From NCBI RefSeq assembly GCF_027596085.1, contig NC_072465.1, positions 12,824,857 to 12,888,856 on the forward strand: a DNA stretch of 64,000 bases. Reading direction: 5' to 3'. Position numbers and translations under genes: made by a program. The stretch comes from Anoplopoma fimbria (taxonomy: Eukaryota > Chordata > Actinopteri > Perciformes > Anoplopomatidae). Shown here one piece after another: positions 52,029-62,472 of the stretch (positions are counted from its first letter, which is position 1; each line of letters starts with the position of its first letter). The notes beneath the pieces are model-generated. The model searched no databases, was not told the DNA's origin, and saw nothing but the letters and a program-made list of their open reading frames with translations.

Positions 52029-52140
52029 GATCCAGAGCATTAATATAGCATCTAATAACTATTGTCTATGTAAAGATATAGTAGAGTGATGTCTACCTGA
52101 GCAGAGAATGAAGTCACTCTCCTTCTGTGTTTTGTAATCA
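52029..52140 (+). repeat. Dispersed repeat family A, copy 2
   Basis: Partner of 7653-7760, sharing GATCCAGAGCA, CTATGTAAAGATATAGT and GTCTACCTGAGCA-GAGAATGAAGTC in order. The element may extend rightward, since 52200-52440 holds low-complexity TTAGCACC-type runs. Confidence 0.75.
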
Positions 52141-52583
52141 TTTTTTATCTGTGCTTTGTTATAGCAGGGCCCAGGCACGCTTGCATTGTAGTGCATTTGA
52201 GCGTGCCCCTCTGCCTAGCTAAAGGCTGCAACATGGCGTTAACAGCTGATGAAGACGTCCCAACTGACAGTTTTGTTCTTGAAGCATAGATCCCCCCCTC
52301 TAGTCCCCCCTCAGGTTAACACTGTTAGCTCTGTAAGCACAGTTGCCATTGTGGGCACCGTTAGCACCATTAGCTGCTAGTCACTGGCTCAGCCATCGCC
52401 ATTTTGAGGGCCGGATGGAGGCAATAGATATGCTCTAAATTCCTTATTGAGAACCTTCAGGGGTATAAAATAGCAAAATCTCACTTTAGAGTTTCTGTCC
52501 CAACAAAACACATTATTGGTCCATGCCCACATGAAAGCCTTTTCTGATCTCACCTATCTGCAGGAAAACATAATATGTCTGTG

Positions 52584-52683
52584 NNNNNNNNNNNNNNNNN
52601 NNNNNNNNNNNNNNNNNNNNNNNNNNNNNNNNNNNNNNNNNNNNNNNNNNNNNNNNNNNNNNNNNNNNNNNNNNNNNNNNNNN
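52584..52683. other. Assembly gap, 100 N, at a Tc1 terminus
   Basis: A placeholder gap. The left inverted repeat of Tc1 copy 2 must begin inside it, because sequence resumes at CATTAATGTACACTCAGC, which lies 30 bp (copy 1 left arm) to 76 bp (right arm) from the element end. Confidence 0.99.
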
Positions 52684-54228
52684 CATTAATGTACACTCAG
52701 CAACCCATCTTGACAGAAAAAAACAGAAATGTAGAAATTTTTGCAAATTTATTAAAAAAGAAAAACTGAAATATCACATGGTCATAAGTATTCAGACCCT
52801 TTGCTGTGACACTCATATTTAACTCACATGCTGTCCATTTCTTCTGATCCTCCTTGAGATGGTTCTACTCCTTCATTGGAGTCCAGCTGTGTTTAATTAA
52901 ACTGATTGGACTTGATTAGGAAAGGCACACATCTGTCTATATAAGACCTTACAGCTCACAGTGCATGTCAGAACAAATGAGAATCATGAGGTTGAAGGAA
53001 CTGCCCAAGGAGCTCAGAGACAGAATTGTGGCAAGGCATAGATCTGGCCAAGGTTACAAAATAATTTCTGCAGCACTCAAGGTTCCTAAGAGCACAGTGG
53101 CCTCCATAATCCTTAAATGGAAGAAGTATGGGATGACCAGAACTCTTCCTAGACCTGGCCGTCCAGCCAAACTGAGCAATTGTGGGAGAAGAGGCTTGGT
53201 GAGAGAGGTAAAGAAGAACCCAAAGATCACTGTGGCTGAGCTCCAGAGATGCAGTAGGGAGATGGGAGAAAGTTCCACAAAGTCAACTATCACTGCAGCC
53301 CTCCACCAGTCGGGGCTTTATGGCAGAGTGGCCCGACGGAAGCCTCTCCTCAGTGCAAGACATATGAAAGCCTGCATAGAGTTTGCCAAAAAACACATGG
53401 AGGACTCCCAAACTATGAGAAATAAGATTCTCTGATGATCTTGGTCTGATGAGACCAAGATTGAACTTTTTGGCATTAATTCTAAGCGGTATGTGTGGAG
53501 AAAACCAGACACTGCTCATCACCTGCCCAATACAATCCCAACAGTGAAACATGGTGGTGGCAGCATCATGCTATGGGGGTGTTTTTCAGCTGCAGGGACA
53601 GGACGACTGGTTGCAATTGAAGGAAAGATGAATGCGGCCAAGTACAGAGATATCCTGGAAGAAAACCTCCTCCAGAGTGCTCAGGACCTCAGACTGGGCC
53701 GAAGGTTCACCTTCCAACAAGACAATGACCCGAAGCACACAGCTAAAATAACAAAGGAGTGGCTTCGGAACAAGTCTGTGACCATTCTTGATTGGCCCAG
53801 CCAGAGCCCTGACCTAAACCCAATTGAGCATCTCTGGAGAGACCTGAAAATGGCTGTCCACCAACGTTCACCATCCAACCTGACAGAACTGGAGAGGATC
53901 TGCAAGGAAGAATGGCAGAGGATCCCCAAATCCAGGTGTGAGAAACTTGTTGCATCATTCCCAAGAAGACTCATGGCTGTACTAGCTCATAAGGGTGCTT
54001 CTACTCAATACTGAGCAAAGGGTCTGAATACTTATGACCATGTGATATTTCAGTTTTTCTTTTTTAATAAATTTGCAAAAATTTCTACATTTCTGGTTTT
54101 TTCTGTCAAGATGGGTTGCTGAGTGTACATTAATGCGAAAAAAAACTTTTTCGATTTTAGCAAATGGCTGCAATGAAACAAAGGGTGAAAAATTTAAAGG
54201 GGTCTGAATACTTTCCGTACCCACTGTA
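52684..54228 (+). mobile_element. Tc1-like transposon, copy 2 (left tip in gap)
   Basis: Almost identical to the element at 35231-36780, including the inner IR/DR, transposase and right terminal repeat ending CCACTG at 54226, then TA. The visible body starts at 52684 directly after the N gap. Relative to copy 1 it has a 9-bp insertion in the transposase. It also has a CGAAAAAAACTTTTTCG micro-palindrome near 54137-54153 in the right arm, where copy 1 has only CGATTTTTAG. Confidence 0.95.
52965..54014 (+). pseudogene. Tc1-like transposase with two tandem stops
   Basis: Same family and domain order as the transposase at 35543-36583: paired-like HTH, PGRPAKLS hook, second HTH, and catalytic Asp, Asp and Glu in [14 protein letters not shown] and NPIEHLW. 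Only a handful of residue differences are visible between the copies: Arg/Ile, Ser/Thr, Arg/Cys and Ala/Gly in the N-half, and Gly/Asp, Ser/Arg and Gln/His in the C-half. After codon 156 it reads TGA TGA TCT before TGG (53433-53444), a 9-bp in-frame insertion that adds two stops. All downstream codons are open to the natural stop at 54012-54014. It is inactive as it stands. Confidence 0.95.
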
Positions 54229-55945
54229 CATAAGACATCCAGTTTATTCCAATATGATTCATTGCTTAATAGTTCCTATGTGTCTGAAGAGTAAACAAAC
54301 AAGGATGACTCATGTCTGTCAAAGACCATAATTCAAGGGTAACTTTACCATAAATGAATGTTGATTTAGTAAATGCACACATATGTTTTTAATTCTGAAC
54401 ATGACCACCTCTGCCTAAGTCATTCAGCTCTAGTTTGTAGTTTGCATAACTTTTCATTCACTATAATAAATCACATAATAAATTTATTTTCACAGACAAA
54501 CTGCCATCTTGTCTGATGGTGTGAACATGAGTTGAAAGATCATCATCAATACCATCCATACCCTTGATGTAAAGGTTGGATAACTAATCTCTATGAGAAA
54601 AGTATCTTATTTCTAAATTATATTTTTTTCATGACCTGCCTTAAACCACTTGTCTACTTTGTTTTAATGGAGCTATGACATCATCTTCCTTTCTCTCAGG
54701 CTTTTTGCTAAACTATGGTAAACATATACCAAACTACTGACGATGAGATTGACCCTCATGACCCAATTAAAAAAGTGAGGTTATTTATTGCTGTAGTGTT
54801 AATGAATTTATTTAAAATAAAGCCATTTTTCTGCTAATACCACATTGTCCATCTTCCCTCTGTGACACATTGTTGCCAAGAGCAGATCAGCTCAAAGCTA
54901 TGGCAAATGTCTCAAACAGTAATGTGAATGGATCTCCTTGGCAGCTTTTGAGAGCTGACCAAAGTGACTCATATTTCATACTGAAAGAAATTTATAGATT
55001 GTCACCTCAGCACTTTTCCTCTACATTCCCGCTCTCTTCAATCGCTCATTGTGGACCAGACACCAGATGGGGGCAAAAACAAAACACCAAAAGCCGTTTT
55101 GTCATCCTTCACAACTGCCATCCCCAGAACAAATGATGGCTTCAGGTGTGTTCTCAAAGAGGAAGCATACAAGTCAAGGTGACTTTTTTTTTAGTTATGC
55201 TACGGATCAGATGGGGGACACTAATAAAGCCTCAAAGGCTGGTTTTGGTTGATGAAATGCCTCCAGGCTACCCTTAGGGGGCCATGTCAAACAAGGCCGC
55301 TGGAATCACATCACAGAGTCTAATCCTACCACTGCTGCTCTGCTGCCACTCCATTAACTAATGGCTCTGTTAAAGGACTAACTTAGAGTCAGAATGAATA
55401 TATCAGTCTCCTTTTTGTGTCCACTAGCGTAGCATAGAGGCCTTAGCTGCCTGATTGTAAGGATACAGTTTATGTGTGAAAACATTCATCCACATGCAAA
55501 TATTTTCAGCCTATTTCTTGTAGAGAGTCTCAGCTGGTAAACCATTTTTATGTTTGCCACCTGCTCTGCATCACCACCTTTCCTATGTTTTTATACAGCT
55601 GAACTCATCATGTGCTCGTTCTCCTTAACGCATCCCTGTGTATCTGTTATCTGAAAACTGTAAAGTAGCAATAGATTAGATCTTGGCTGTGATTTTCTTT
55701 TGTTAATTTTTTTGAAGCAAGTGTTCATTAATCATTGACACAGCTATTTCCCTTTCATTTTACAAACATTAACATTAACATTGTTGAGCAAAATTCAGGC
55801 ATCAAGAAATATTTGCTGAACCATTTCTACTGTCCACATTCACAGACAAACATTGCTTGTGGTTATTAGGCTAATTAGTCTTACTATGAAGCACACTGCC
55901 TTTAAACACAATAAGCACGGATTAGACACCACTACACCCATAGTA

Positions 55946-55946
<1 letters not shown>
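54229..55946. other. Anonymous sequence
   Basis: No confident exon or element recognised. Confidence 0.4.

Positions 55947-55996
<50 letters not shown>
55947..55996. repeat. (TA)25 microsatellite
   Basis: A pure TA dinucleotide run of 50 bp, palindromic by nature. Confidence 0.97.
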
Positions 55997-55999
<3 letters not shown>

Positions 56000-58900
56000 C
56001 ACTTTCCTGATATTGTTAGATTTAAATGTAAGAGAAAAGGTCCACTCTAAAGAAGTCCATGTATGTGTCATGCAGGACTGACAGGACTGACAGTAAATAA
56101 AGTAATTCATCAGCAGAGGGAATGTTAGAATGCAGTTGAAAACACATGAATAACTCAGTGATCGGTCACAGAATCAAATCAAATCCTGAAATACAAACTT
56201 TAACGCAGAAAATTAAAATGGACATTTTCTCTTTCTCGATGTCCATTCTTCACCTCTTCAAAAATCAAAATAAAACGTGCATATAAATTAGCTTGTAAAT
56301 GTTGTATTTATTTGCTCTGCTTTTATTTACTTTGGCCAGACTTATCACAGTTTCTTCATCAGTGTTTTTTATTTTGCAGTTTTGGGAGAATACAACCTTT
56401 CACCCTGTACTTTGTGTCTCTTGTGCCTACCCACCTGTCCTCTCTCAGACTTGCTATATGCAGTGTCTCCTCCTAGCCTAGGAGCATGTCCCTCACTCTT
56501 TGATGGACACCAAGGATGGAGCTGGTGGTTTAGATCCGAGTGTGTGAGTGGCATTGTGGGGTTTTGCTGTTCCCTGACAAGGCTTATTGCTTTGAAAAGC
56601 CTGTCTCTGAGGTCCTGGGCTTTCTGACTGCTTTAACCCTGTGATCCTGAAAAGCAGCTGTTCCTCTGGCTGACAGTCCCACATAAAGGCTCAACAGACA
56701 GAAAAGAATAAAAAAAGACAAAGAGGTTGGACTGGAGTGGTGTGATGTTCTTTTCTAACAGCTCAGCGCCCTTCTTGGAAGCATTTACCACAAATATTGA
56801 TTTCTGCCCCTTTCCCTCTCCCCAACCCCATCCTTGACTCTTTTGTTTAATCATATCAGATTTAGAGGCCTGTTCAACATTGATAGAATTGATTGCCTGA
56901 GACAAAGCTGCCAATTTCTATATAAGAAATGTTCTTTTTTAGATCCATTGTTGGTATGTTAGAGCCCTTGAGTTTAAATTGATTGGACAGCATCAATGTA
57001 TTTTTGAAGATGAATCTGATAGGAAAATGGAAAATACTTTGATTAGCTCTGGCTTGAGACAGCAGTAGGTTTACAATGACTAACTACTTTAGTATGACCA
57101 CTCATTATTCAGTTTATTGGTTTATTTATTAATCCCCCCACCCAGTCTGGCCATTTGCCATGTAAAAGCAATTTATGAATTTGCCCCATTATGCCTTTGC
57201 CAATACATGTTTTCTCACACAGACTTTCATTGACCTCCTGGTTTATTTTATGGCAAATAATTTGTGTAGGTCAAAATGTCTGCATCAGGCTTTAAGGCCT
57301 TAGTGTATAGAACTAATCAGCTGTACAGTCACCATAATGAGCTCCCTCACAGCAGAGAAGAGTGCAGTGAGTATTTCAAAGTATAATTAGAGGTTGTGGT
57401 TTAGAGTTATGAACACAGGGGGACTTAATGATCCTCCATAGATTTTAATGCGATATATAAGTCATTATAGCTCTGTTTGGGATCTGACTTGTATCTCATG
57501 AAAGAGATATATAAATACAATGGGTTCCTATGGAATTGTTGTTAAAACCTAAGAACTCAAAAAATATATTTCTTGTAGTATCTGTTTCAGTTTTTTTTGC
57601 AAGCAGCCTCAGGATTGGTTAATGGAACAGGGCGATACGGATCCTGGATTTTCTCGTATCGGCCCAGCTCAGAGTCCTGTATCGCCCTCCTGGATTTGAA
57701 TTGTATGTAAAACAGTGTATGTATCAGCCTCACTGAAATATGTATCATGCTGGGCCAAAAGCTGTGTATAGAGCTGTGTATAGGGCCATTTTTTCTCTAG
57801 TTTGATGATAAACACTATTATTAAGCTATAGGTGAGCAAATAAGAAATAATAAGAAATATGCAAGACAACATTGTTCTGTGAGCAGCAATGACACTAATT
57901 AGCTTTTGTTGCATCCAACCAAATATGTATTTAAATTAAGCAATATTTAAATACTTATAACAGGTCAACTTAAACTCGCATGAGATTAATAAACCTTATT
58001 TTCCTTGAACTACACCTGCACCTGCCCTGTAACTGCTTATTTATGGATAGGAATGAAGGGAGGCAAGGCAAGGCTCTTTCCTTAATGGTTTGGCAGATGA
58101 AAATATAAATAAAAACTCAGTTATAATAGAGTTTCTGTGGTTTTATGTTAATCTTAAACCTATAGAGAAGTGCATTATTAAAGCCCTTACATCCATCTTT
58201 GGTTTGCACAAAGCCTGAGCGGGATCTTGTTGAGATGAGGATTTGGAGTACAGAGTTGTATTTGTTATCCCAGATGATTCCGTGTGGGTTTTATCTTCTT
58301 TTCTCTGCTCTCTCCCTCTAGACAATATAGGCCCAGTGCTGAGATGTCACAGTGTATCTCGCCAGTTTTTTCTCCAAGTTGTGGATTGACTCAGGGTGGC
58401 TTAAGACCGTCTAATCCTAGCTGACAGTTAAGTAATTATTGTGGAGGCAGGCTTTGCCCAAGACACTGGGTATTGAATGAGGGCTGTGGTATCTATTGAC
58501 AGGAGACGGGGAATTCTATTTTTCAGCAGTGTGAGCCAGCTTTGGCAGCGTGAGAAATTGGACACTTCAGGCTAAACCCACCTTGGCCAGTTTAAAGTTT
58601 GACCATTTGTTGTGGATCAAATATTGTCATGCATAAAGAGGCTGGTTCAACTATATCTGCTTATCTCCATATAAAGCAAAAGAAACATCTAAAACTGTGA
58701 CAGTTGGATGTGTCGATAATCCAGTGTGATGCAGATTGAAAATTGTAACTAGAAAGACACATTGTTGTTGAGATTGTTGAATCAAAAATGTTAATACTTT
58801 AAGCACCATTCCTGAAATTCTTTTTACCGCAATTACCTTTGGTTGTAGGCAGGATTCCAGATATTTTAAATGTGGGAAAAAAAGATGTGTTATTTGACTG

Positions 58901-61058
58901 ACTTCAAACAATAACACCAACAAACTAACCAACAGATGCAGCTGTAGACCAGAATCCCCCTTCTTCTGCAAGTAGAATTGACAGTTTTTAAATGGAGTCT
59001 GGTGGTTAATAACTAAAACTAGTAGTGATGCTTTTGGAGTTCTGGTTTTTTTATTTAGGTGGCTGAAATACGTCATGCCGACTTCCCGTCTATAGCTGTA
59101 CATTGCTTTTCTTCAGTGCAGTAACTCCAGTCTGCTTCTCCAAGCATGGATAAGTGCCTCATACAACCAAAATTACCTATCTCTCTAACCATGCTTTAAT
59201 TATAATGGAGGCTTTTTTTTGTTTCCATGAAAAATGTTAGCAGTTAACATCGAGCATACATGTTGAATGTGGATGCATTGAAAAAAGAGACGTATCCTTG
59301 GGCAGCAGAATAGCCAAATATGGCTGTTATTCATAGACGTGGTTGCTGGAATGGAATGCCTTCAGGTCTGATTTACAGTTCAACAGGTGACTGCATGTGA
59401 GACTGCAAGAGGATATGGTTCAGACCCAGAATGCACAGTGTCCCATCCTACCTCAACAGTGCATATGCATGATTTAATGTTTCAGTTGCCAACTCTGACC
59501 AAATGAAAGGAAGATAGTACCCTGTCTTAGAGCACTGCATCATGTCAATGTAACATTAATATGAGATCTCCTATGGAATGTTGAAACTTGTCTTAGTCCA
59601 TTTAAATGCAGATAACAATCTCACAGTGTACTGTATAACCAGCTGCTATCGCTGCCCCAGACCTCTGCTCTGTGCCGACTTTACTTTTGCACACGCTGTA
59701 TATTCATCAAAAATTACAGTTCTTCATGTCAGTTTTATGGGGCAGATATGCAATAGGGTATGCATAATTTCAAGCACTGCATCTCCTCCTAATATGATTA
59801 TTTATCCTCTGCTTTTGTCTGCTTTCCAGGCCGGGCGATATTTCAATTATAAATCATGAACGCACCCGACTCCCTGAATAATGTGCCCTCCAACAGAGGG
59901 GTTGTGTATTTATAATGGGGACTCATAACACCATGCTTGCTTGCCCTTGTATTCTGGTAAAGGTTCTCCCCCCATCATAGATCACATATATGGCTGTCGG
60001 CACTTGGGAGCTAAAGAGCTTTGCCTCTTCCCACAGGCCATATTGTGGGTGCAGAAGTGTCAGTTAAGGCTGAGTGATTGCATAGATGCAATTTGATTTT
60101 AGGTTCATTTAGTCTCCTGAGTTGGCACACACTGTCAGTTGCTTGTGGTGGTCAGCTATTTTCTTCTTGTTCTTTGTTATCTGCTGTGGATCTGGTGATG
60201 ACATTTCCTGAATTGAACTGAAGTGAACCATCCTCAAATTAAGGTGTCATGTCTTGTCAATATAAATCTTGGCAGCTGTCATGCCCTTCATATTCTCAAA
60301 GAGTGGCTCTTTTTGGCTAATCACTGCCAATCAGTTCTAAAGACTATTCAACCGCAGGCAATACATCTTATCTTCTCAGACAATGAGTCTCTGATTTAGC
60401 AAACAGGGTCTTCCACATGGGCACAATGCCTGTAAAAAACTCAATATAGCATATTCAAATGAAATTCAGATTCTATTTTCTTCCTCCACTTTCCCACCCC
60501 TGTTGTTTTTGTGATGCCAGGAATGATGTATGTTTTAGGCTGTGAGTGTTCAAGTGAGTAGACATATTTGAGTTTGAGGCAGACTCCCGATGAGTGCAAG
60601 GCTTTGTTCTTCTGAAAGGAACATGATGGGGAGCACTTATTCTCCTCCTCTTCTCTCTGTGCTGCCTGTCAGTGTTGACTGCTGACTGCCTGCTGAGTTT
60701 GCCCAAGCCTAACTTCTCTTCATTGGCAGGCATCACACCTTCCACTTCTCTGGAGCTTTTACTGCCTCTGCTCTAAGCAGCCCATGCTGGCTTTAACCGT
60801 GAACAACGGTCCACGCTTTGAAGGGAATTGTCTTTTTTTGCCCAGCATCTTCAGTAAAATCTTAAATGCAGCAGCTTAGTTTAATTAGACCCATTTACAT
60901 GTGTGTAGTGATGTAGGCAGAGAATACAGTAATTTTTTACAAATATCTTTTGAGCATTTCATCTTTAGTGCATACAGTAGAGATATGACAGGAAATAAGG
61001 AGACAACGAGACTCACAAGCAACAAAGGACCCCATCTGGACTTGAGCCAGGGACATTG
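55997..61058. other. Anonymous sequence
   Basis: No confident exon. A segment at about 57628-57690 (GGGCGATACGGATCC, CTCGTATCGGCCCAGCTC, CTGTATCGCCC) holds inverted GGGCGATAC/GTATCGCCC ends and may be a small element scrap. The 150-codon minus frame at 58651-59103 has no recognised domain. Confidence 0.4.
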
Positions 61059-61122
61059 CCATTATATAAGCACTTTGAGTCTAAGCCTGTCGTATGAAAT
61101 GTGCTATATAAATAAAACTGGA
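61059..61122 (+). repeat. Degenerate LINE-type 3' tail
   Basis: AAGCACTTTGAGTCTAAGCC followed by GTGCTATATAAATAAAACTG resembles the stem-loop end of fish non-LTR elements. No coding portion is present. Confidence 0.5.
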
Positions 61123-61362
61123 TTACATGGTCAGCATCTTAGCAAGAGTGAAATCAGAGAGTGAAAGGAACCAAAGCTAGTTGTAGGGTTGACCAGGAAC
61201 CCTGGGAATTAAACAGTATACCAGCTTCAGCAGGACGATATATAGCCTGGGAATGTTTACAATTAGTTGCCTCACCGGTCAGGCTCCATTTCTCATAGGC
61301 CTACTAATGTGTACATATTGCCAGCCTCAGGCCTAGGGGAACCTGGGCCAGCAGTAAACACA

Positions 61363-61432
61363 CTGTGTCAAAGAACAGAAGAGACACACACAGTGAGCTG
61401 CGGTATTCTTTGCGGCAGGAAGATTTATTCTT
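61363..61432 (-). repeat. 70-bp direct repeat, copy 1 (LTR-end-like)
   Basis: It begins CTGTGTCAAAGAACAGAAGA and ends GGAAGATTTATTCTT. It recurs at 61760-61829 with one mismatch (T/C). On the minus strand it contains AATAAA and finishes TTTGACACA, as an LTR 3' end might. No associated retroelement genes were seen. Confidence 0.8.
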
Positions 61433-61759
61433 TTAACAAATAATACTTCAGCAATAAACACATGTGTTACTAAATATATTTTCTAACCTAAAACACACAT
61501 TTCACCTTTTCTATAAAACAACTTCCCCACCCCTTGTAATGACACTGTCCTTTGTTACGCTTTTCCCGCGCTTCGCCATTTTATGCTGCGACAACACTAC
61601 ATCAGTCCGCTAGCATTAGTAAGTTAGCCTTGAGCCTTCTATATCTATTTACAGAACATTTTCACCAACATAACACATAAATGGCAACAGGTACAACCGA
61701 TCTCATATTCATCTCTTAACCTCTAGCATGTACACTCAATTTAAGGCAAATTTACTGAC
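61433..61759. other. Spacer between the 70-bp direct repeats
   Basis: About 327 bp without recognised coding sequence. The repeat period is 397 bp. Confidence 0.5.
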
Positions 61760-61829
61760 CTGTGTCAAAGAACAGAAGAGACACACACAGTGAGCTGCGG
61801 TATTCTTCGCGGCAGGAAGATTTATTCTT
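61760..61829 (-). repeat. 70-bp direct repeat, copy 2 (LTR-end-like)
   Basis: Partner of 61363-61432 in the same orientation. Sequences outside the 70 bp differ on the right-hand side, so similarity stops sharply at 61829. Confidence 0.8.
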
Positions 61830-62472
61830 CTGTGTGCCTACAATACCATTTAATGTCTGCCAAGCGTAATGCGCCCTCTAGCGGCCTGAACTGCAAATAG
61901 CAGTGTAGTGGCCTAATAGGAAATTAAATGGCCTGAATGATGAAATTAATGAAAATAAATAACAGGGGTGTCTTTTTTTCTTATATTTCACTTAATTTAA
62001 TTCTAAAGTAAGCTGCTTTCAATGCTCTACATACACACCTGGCCCAGGAGTGACGGTGAACACTATGGTGTCCCCAGTTACATATCTATCTTTTGACCAA
62101 CAACACCTGGTCTATAACCTGGTCTGTCGATAACCTGGTCTGTTAACAGTGACGTATTTTAGTGACCAATAAAGGGGATCCAGTGGCAATGACAGAGGGA
62201 GTAAAGCCCTGATCCTCAGAACAAACTCAAAACTTTGGTAAGCCCTTGTGAGTTTGAGCATGGCTGCTGTTCCTGTATTGTATTGTTGGTTCACATGAAC
62301 AACAATGGGAAGCAGGAGTTGTTCAGCATAGTTTTGCATTGTCTTTGGACTCAATTCAGCATTAAGCATTGAGGAGAACACAATTTGCAACTTTAAGAGG
62401 GAATTTACATGAAAATTATGGAATATATTTCCCAACTCATTTTCTGTGTCCTAGACCAACCGGCGACCAAGA
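61830..62472. other. Anonymous sequence beside the Rex3 tail
   Basis: No confident feature. The last codons of the Rex3-derived frame read into this flank up to 62437. Confidence 0.4.

Noticed and set aside
52513..52769. Open frames spanning the second N gap
   Set aside because: Translation of N placeholder; the rest is Tc1 terminal repeat.
61342..62048. 10-bp inverted CCTGGGCCAG pair as termini of a 707-bp element
   Set aside because: Match does not extend beyond 10 bp and no target duplication is visible, so probably chance.
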